From Alisma plantago-aquatica (Eukaryota > Streptophyta > Magnoliopsida > Alismatales > Alismataceae): DNA of 64,000 nt. The stretch covers positions 544,964,379 to 545,028,378 of the forward strand of contig OY856413.1 in the NCBI GenBank assembly GCA_963693085.1, written 5' to 3'. A model generated the notes under the pieces. That model was not told the DNA's origin, searched no databases, and saw nothing but the letters and a program-made list of their open reading frames with translations. Positions 57,870 through 64,000 of this stretch are shown here, in pieces; position 1 is the first letter of the stretch, and every line of letters starts with the position of its first letter. A program made the translations under genes and the position numbers.

Positions 57870-58255
57870 CACTTGGATGAGTCAGACTGTGATCAGTCAG
57901 ATCACCTGCAATTGTGGATCCATCAGATCGCTGTTGGGATTTCATTTGCTGCTATTATGCTACTGTCTCTTTTCTGGGGTGGAGATGTCTCTCTTTATTT
58001 TTATATAGGATGTGGTTTTAAAGAGGAAAGAAGAGAAATTGCTGCATTGTGATTAGTTGTCATGTAAAAAAATTATAGAACTGGTCTATACTACCTTTTT
58101 TAACAACTTGGAACCTAAAACCACGGCCCATGGGCATACATGGAAATATGGTGAACGGACACACTCCCATGCGTGGCCGAATTATGCATGTCCAGCTGTA
58201 CTTTTGGGCCACAACGACTTCTCTCCCCGAGTCCTGCTGATCCCTCATGAAAGGG
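57870..58255. repeat. Duplicated segment, copy 2
   Basis: The counterpart of 56820-57235, with clear divergence between the two. The frame 57792-58052 overlaps it; it has a hydrophobic stretch (ISFAAIMLLSLFWGG) but no family match, and the corresponding frame in copy 1 is not conserved, which argues against a gene. Confidence 0.7.
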
Positions 58256-60204
58256 CATAGTGGGCTAGCCGGCGGCGCCAAACAAAATGTTGACATGACG
58301 TCGCTAACTAAAACTTACAAAAGTCTTCTTTAGTTGGGTGCGTGTTCCCTGATCCGCCCTTGCTGGGGCACCTGCCTCCCTACAGGCACTCCAAATCTGC
58401 GGTTCCGGATTGCCGTTCCTGATGCTGAGTATCCGAACTGCACATCTAATACAAAAACCTACCTCTAAAAAAAATTATGGAGTGTTTTTACTGTCCGGAT
58501 TAATTGAAACACACCTGCAACAACACGTTGCAACAGCGAATCTGGACTAAGCTGGGACTGCCCGGCAGCAGTACAATGCTCGCGAGCTGTTTCTTACAAG
58601 CTGTGTGGCCAAGACGGCACCCCCGACCCCGTCAGTTCAGCTTCGCACTATATCAGATTAACTTCGTTCATAAGCTACGGGGCAATGTTAATAACAGTTA
58701 CAGTCCCACTGCCGGCCTTTCCAAAGAAAATAATAATAATAATTTGGTGTCAGAATGTGCAGACTTATTACAACAAGAAAAATATTAGCTGAACACAGCT
58801 TTTCGATCCAAAATTTGACCAATTTTGTCTTTTGTGCATAAAACAAAAGGCATGACAAATAAAATCTATTATTTGTCTTTTTTGTTGTTTGTTTTGTTGT
58901 GAAAAGGAGACATTGGTCCCATTTCGAGTCCCAAAACTGGTATGTATTGCAGAACCCTTACAAGAATATCGGATGGAGAGTATCTAGATGTTGCTATGAA
59001 CCTCCTCTCATCATCCAAATGCTCAACTGGATATCAAATCTACGACTAACAAATTTATTGAAACTACTAGTTGAACCAACTAATAAGTGCATTCTCTGAC
59101 CTTTCCGAACCACATAAATTTCTTTTTTAGAACTTCGTGCACAACCAAGCATATTTTGTTAGAACATCACCACATGAAACATATTACTTGATTCGATTTG
59201 ATATGTCATGTGCCACGAAAATCTAATGAGATGGACATCCGACATGGAAATTAACCCTATTGAACGCTCCTGGATCAATCCTAATAAAAGTAATCCCGTC
59301 TAGGCACCTGATAATCAACCAAGGCTCTATTCAACACGGCGTACTCGAGCATTGTACTTTGTGATTTGTTCAACAAAAAGTTCAAAAGGTCTAATTTCAG
59401 TAATTAAACAATTTGTTTGGTTAGTTGATGAAAAGTGTGATGATCTTGTTTGATATCATTTGGTTGGATGCAGTTGCATGCAGCTTTCAGATGCATTCTG
59501 TGTCCTGGAATTGTTATGCCTTCTCCTACAATGTACCACCTCTATTAAGGGTGATGTACAAACTCTATGGATTGAGCACAAAAAGAATGATAGTTGTGGG
59601 TTAGTAATCAAGGAATTCCCCTTCCATATCTCTAACTGAAAAAGAAATATTGCATAGATTCTTGCCACTTAAATACATTGCTTTTTAATTTTACACATCA
59701 CTGAACCAGCCCTAACACTAGTCTAATACGAATCTACACACTTTTGATGCTACATATTTGAGAGCAAGATGGAGAAGAAGAAACAAGAGTAGATATGAGC
59801 TTATGTCGTCACCAAATGCAATTACAAAGGCAAAAACACTAAGAAAACTCCTCTCCTTTACCCTCTCTGTGCTCTCTTATATTAATATAAATTTGTACTA
59901 GAAACCACTAATACTCTAGAGTTTTGTATCAAACATTAGGATTATAATGATTTTCCATACTTATATACATTATCTTCAATTATATTTCTATAAACACCCT
60001 TATTGGTTATTTCTGTGGATACTATTTATCAGCAAAATACATACATATTGCTACACAAGTTAAGAAATGTTACTTATATTGACACAACATCGCTTCACAA
60101 GTCTTCTGTTTTTACGCGTCGAAGAAGATAGGGACACAAAAAGACATATATAGAAGTGCATGCATCTTTAAGGAAATATTCTAACTACGCCAATTGAATA
60201 CTAT
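58256..60204. other. Unassigned sequence
   Basis: No gene, element end or tandem array was recognised. Around 58820-58880 TTTTGTCTTTTGTGCATAAA followed by ACAAAAGG forms a short imperfect palindrome. Confidence 0.35.
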
Positions 60205-62462
60205 CACTACATCAAATCTTAACAAAAGTTAAGGCCATATAGTCAAGGACATAAGCCCTGACTAATTTGCAATCCTTCCCCCGGTCTTATCCCAGACTAG
60301 AGTTAACTTGTCCTTGACCAAAAATTTGTCTGAAATATTCGACGAGCGGTCGAGTAAAAACCATTTGCCAGCCACCCACCTAACTCAGTTTTTTATTTCG
60401 CGCGTCTCCCTCTGGTTGAAGCACATCCTACCCTCTTTCTTTTATTCCAGTCACCGCCGACCCTAATTTTTCTAAATCAGCTAAGCTCCCTTTCGTGTCT
60501 CATGACTTTCCATCATTGTCTTTCATTTGAGTACGATTGTTGCTACAGCCCAGCCGTGCTAGAACAACGATATCATAGATTTCCAGTGCTATCTCTTCCT
60601 CTCCTCGCTATGATTGCAGCAAGATTTGTGCGTCTTTATCAAGATCCCCAGTTGTGTCAAGGTATGTGTGACTATTACTTAGCCACCATGCATCCCTTTC
60701 TATTTAGTTATTAATCTTCCCTCTAGTTTATACTTATGGCTAGTTTTGACTAGATCTTCCGATTTGGTTTGTGATGCTTCTTTTTCTCTTTCTGTCCAAC
60801 TGATTTACACTTATTTGCTAAGATTATAATAGACTTTCTGTATGAGTACTTTTTGTTCATTTTTCCTAGGATGGCATTTACGGTGAGCTTGATTTGATTC
60901 AATAAGAATGTTGTTCCCTTTTCATTTTGTTGTAATAATGTATTGTCTTGTTTCCTGAGGTCGGAATTTGCTTCGTTAGTGTTCAACAAAATTGTTAAAA
61001 GTTTAGAAGTCACTGTAATGCTTGTCGATTGAGATCTAAATGGGTAGATTGACAAGACATTACCTATTTTATTTAGTTATCAAATCAAACGTTGCACAAA
61101 ATGGATTATAATAAACGCAATCTGGTACGATTCAATATGAAACCTTGTTGATCTTTGTGTTTATTTCCGGTTAGTTTGTATGTGATGCAGGGCATGTAAG
61201 TTTTAATTGAGTGCAAGATGCAACACTACAACACATGTAGAGGAAGCAGAGTACTATTTTTTTTTAATTTATGTGGACAAAATATACGAGGGCACTTGAC
61301 GGTGACAATCAATTCAGCAAGACGTCCTGGGGGTCAAGGCACCACTAGTTAGCAACTTCTGTACGCCATGCTAAGCTTCAACTTTGACAATATTATCAAG
61401 TGATTAAACAATATACAATATCCTTTTCCCCGGTCAATCTTTTTGTCTCCCTCAATGCTCCATTGTTATTCCTTTTTATATATGTTATCCTTTTTACTTA
61501 CAACCAGTGATTTTTTAATATTGTTTTCAAATACTAAGTTAAATCATTCTTATCAATGCAAGTTCCTTTCTTTACAAAATGCTGGAGATACGACAAAGCA
61601 CATTGACAAAGGAAAAAAGGTAAGCTTGTTCTATTATCTTTATGCTCAACATGTTTAATATTAGTTCCATGAAAAATTGTTTTCTTTATGAACGTTAACT
61701 ACATAAACAATTAGAGCTTGATAACATTTTTTAATGTAGTTTGTCCACTAAAACCTTCAAGATAAAAGGATTCACGGAAATAGTAAAGAAGCTTCCCAAA
61801 GTTGAGTAGAAGAAGAAACATTTGAGAAGCACCTCAAGTAAACTTACTTGGGACTGAAAAACTTTCCTTGTTTCAAATTTGTATAAAAAATATACGACAT
61901 ATGATCTATGTTATGTGAATATGATGTTAGCAAATATGACTTCTTTTTGGAAAACATGATGTTCCAATCATGTCTGTTGAATATAAACACTATTAGTTCA
62001 AAGTGAATTGAATTTATCAATTCTTAAGCTTCATTTTTGTGTCGTGTGATGTTTGATTGGTATCTTATCATGGTGTACTTATTTTGAGGGTTAGATTTAT
62101 TCAAAAATCGGAAGTTCAAAGGCAATGAATCTAAGTTCTTGTTAGGCATAGATCCTTGGATATAACGTATATACCATGGATGTAAATTTTTCATTATTGA
62201 CAACTCAAAAAATATATCTTTAACAGTAGAAGACGGACTTTAGCTATACTATGTTGACCAGTAATACATCTTATATTATGGATTGGTCAAGGATTTTCAA
62301 TCCAACAGACAGGGATAGGTCTTGACTAATCACCATTGGTCATCAAGCTTTTCCCAAACGTTCAATGGTCAGGGATTGACCTTGACCATGACACAGTGGT
62401 CAGAGATTCATGAGTATTGGTCAAGGATTTGGCCCTTGTCTATAGAAATTTTTTTAGTAGTG
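60205..62462. mobile_element. Non-autonomous CACTA element, 2.26 kb
   Basis: The left end reads CACTACATCAAATCTTAACA; the right end, reversed, reads CACTACTAAAAAAATTTCTA. TAT flanks both sides (60202-60204 and 62463-62465), a 3 bp duplication. Subterminal copies of TGGTCAAGGATT in both orientations (TAGTCAAGGACATAAG, TGTCCTTGACCAAAA on the left; GGTCAAGG, TTGACCTTGACC on the right) form the usual binding array. No transposase is present. The interior (about 60350-61640) has gene-like composition in places, for example a possible exon end AAAGGAAAAAAGGTAAGC near 61605-61625, but no protein family was recognised. Confidence 0.85.
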
Positions 62463-64000
62463 TATATGTTGATGAAGAATTGAAAGAAATCACAACCCAA
62501 CATTTATCCACCACTACAATCCCAAAATGGAAGTATTTCGTGTGATGAATGAATGAAATAAGCCCAAGGAGATGATGATATAATAAAGAAATGGAATTGT
62601 AGATAAAAGAATGCCAATAGTAACACACGTCACACATGTTAGTTGGCATGAATAAAAAGTGTAACAAAAGTGTTCATGTGAGTATAGCCAATACAGAATG
62701 GATTCAAACAATAAATAATGAGAGAAAGACCTTTAACAACGAACTTCATGATATGGTTTGTGTAAGTGAATATGATTGCTAAGTGGGAAATATTTTAGAG
62801 AAAATTTTATGATCCATGAGAATCATTGAAACATATAGACTAAAAGAAAACCTTCATCTATACTTTCTATAGGGACAACATTATACTATAGCCCTACCTC
62901 ATTCTTAAAAGAGACAAAGTCATACCCTATGAATTCCCTAAAAGAAAAATAAAATAAAAAAGATGGAAAAATGCTCACTATGAGGAAAATTGCTACATTG
63001 ATTTGGGCACTCTAACTTGGAAAGTAAGAATAAATCCTTGGTCAAAATTCCTAATTGAAATTCAATGTTATAGTTTAGAATTGTTCAAGTTCATAGTTAT
63101 ATAAAGAAGAAGGAATAAAGGACCTTGTGATGATACATACACTCAACTTCTGGTCTAGTTGAACCAATAATAGTAATAAAACTAGTGACAAGATATATAG
63201 GAAGGTATCTCTATTACAAAATTTGAGTTGAAGGATATCACAAATAATGTGGTATTTGGTTACTTTGTAATTCATAGGTTTCTCCATGATTCTAACTATA
63301 AAGACCCCAATTTGTAGAGTTGATGGGCATAAGTGGGACTAGGGGCTCTGGGGGCAGCCAGGTGAACCTAGGGGTTGGCAACCCTGACTCAGGATGTGAC
63401 ATGGAGAAGAAGATTTTGGGGTGGGGTGGGGGGATCAATGGTAGTTGGCAATGGGATGGAGATAGGTCATGCACAAGGAGTACACATGAGAATGGAGGAG
63501 TTCAGGTTAAACCTAGTTTATAGCTAAATGACAGAGTAGTCTGAAATGAAAAAACTAAGATATCTAAAAATATTCGTGGTCATCAAGAAAGTTTCCTAGA
63601 TTTGAATCAAGGAAGAGGAACTAGTAGCCCTGAACATTAGGGTGATACTTGGTGGGGACTGAAGAATTGTCATACATCAGGAAAATTCTTGTGATATGTG
63701 TTTTTCAGTGAAGAGCAGAAGACAACGACTAATCGATTCATACATGAAGAAGAGGCAGATCGAGAACTCGATCATATACACATAGAACTAATCTGAGGCT
63801 TCCCTGAGATATTCTTAGCCCTGGAGGCTAATGAAATACTGGATCAACCCTTCTAGTACACGGTGATCACAAAATTTGTAGGGCTTGATATCGACTATAT
63901 GATATGCATGATAAGTTGAAGTTATATAGTTGCCATTCAAACATATTCATGTCTACAAACTATGCATGAATTATTTCATGATACAAATCTGATGTCAGGA
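62463..64000. other. Unassigned sequence to window end
   Basis: No gene or element was recognised. A G-rich patch at about 63340-63450 (TGGGGTGGGGTGGGGGG) stands out from the AT-rich surroundings. Frames here are short and on both strands. Confidence 0.35.

Noticed and set aside
57792..58052. 86-codon frame with a hydrophobic segment
   Set aside because: No family match, and the corresponding frame is not kept in the duplicated copy at 56820-57235.

Overview
This window reads as nuclear DNA of a flowering plant, in a stretch built almost entirely of transposable elements. The evidence is the set of element families: Ty1/copia, Athila-type and chromovirus-type Ty3/gypsy LTR elements, a 5S-bearing Cassandra TRIM, a plant LINE, a tRNA-derived SINE, two CACTA (En/Spm) transposons and a PIF/Harbinger transposase. 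I recognise no intact host gene, no tRNA or functional rRNA gene and no CRISPR array. Most open reading frames are short and broken; many of the longest are chance frames in LTRs or tandem repeats. The species cannot be fixed from the sequence.

Layout. 1-1207: unassigned. 1208-13714: a LINE on the minus strand, split by a complete copia element (3808-13056) with 2.2 kb LTRs and a perfect CTCTT target duplication. 13715-15948: unassigned, with a very short SINE (13 bp perfect duplication) and an 84 bp tandem repeat. 15949-40265: an Athila-like gypsy element on the plus strand. It is interrupted in gag by a 7.4 kb CACTA element (17225-24632, TAA duplication) and in protease by a 4.9 kb solo-LTR-like insert (26419-31273, CCCCA duplication). 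Its integrase breaks off near 33970 into LTR-like sequence. Further on lie two degraded Ulp1-like (C48) protease segments.

40266-51158: the 3' end of a second copy of the same copia family. Its LTR is split by a decayed chromovirus (LTR 42279-45587, internal region 45588-49691). The chromovirus primer-binding site abuts a complete Cassandra element (49692-50523) instead of its own 5' LTR. 51159-55600: a PIF/Harbinger transposase pseudogene and its surroundings. 55600-60204: unassigned sequence with a MITE candidate and an approximately 1.05 kb duplication. 60205-62462: a non-autonomous CACTA element (TAT duplication). 62463-64000: unassigned.

History. Removing each insert with one copy of its duplication restores the host frame or sequence, so the order can be read directly: the LINE is older than copia 1, Athila is older than the CACTA element and the solo LTR, and the truncated copia is older than the chromovirus/Cassandra composite. 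Everything with coding capacity carries stops or frameshifts, so no element here looks autonomous. The least expected items are the Cassandra-chromovirus junction, the Ulp1-like segments inside the Athila span, and two long inverted repeats flanking the CACTA transposase.
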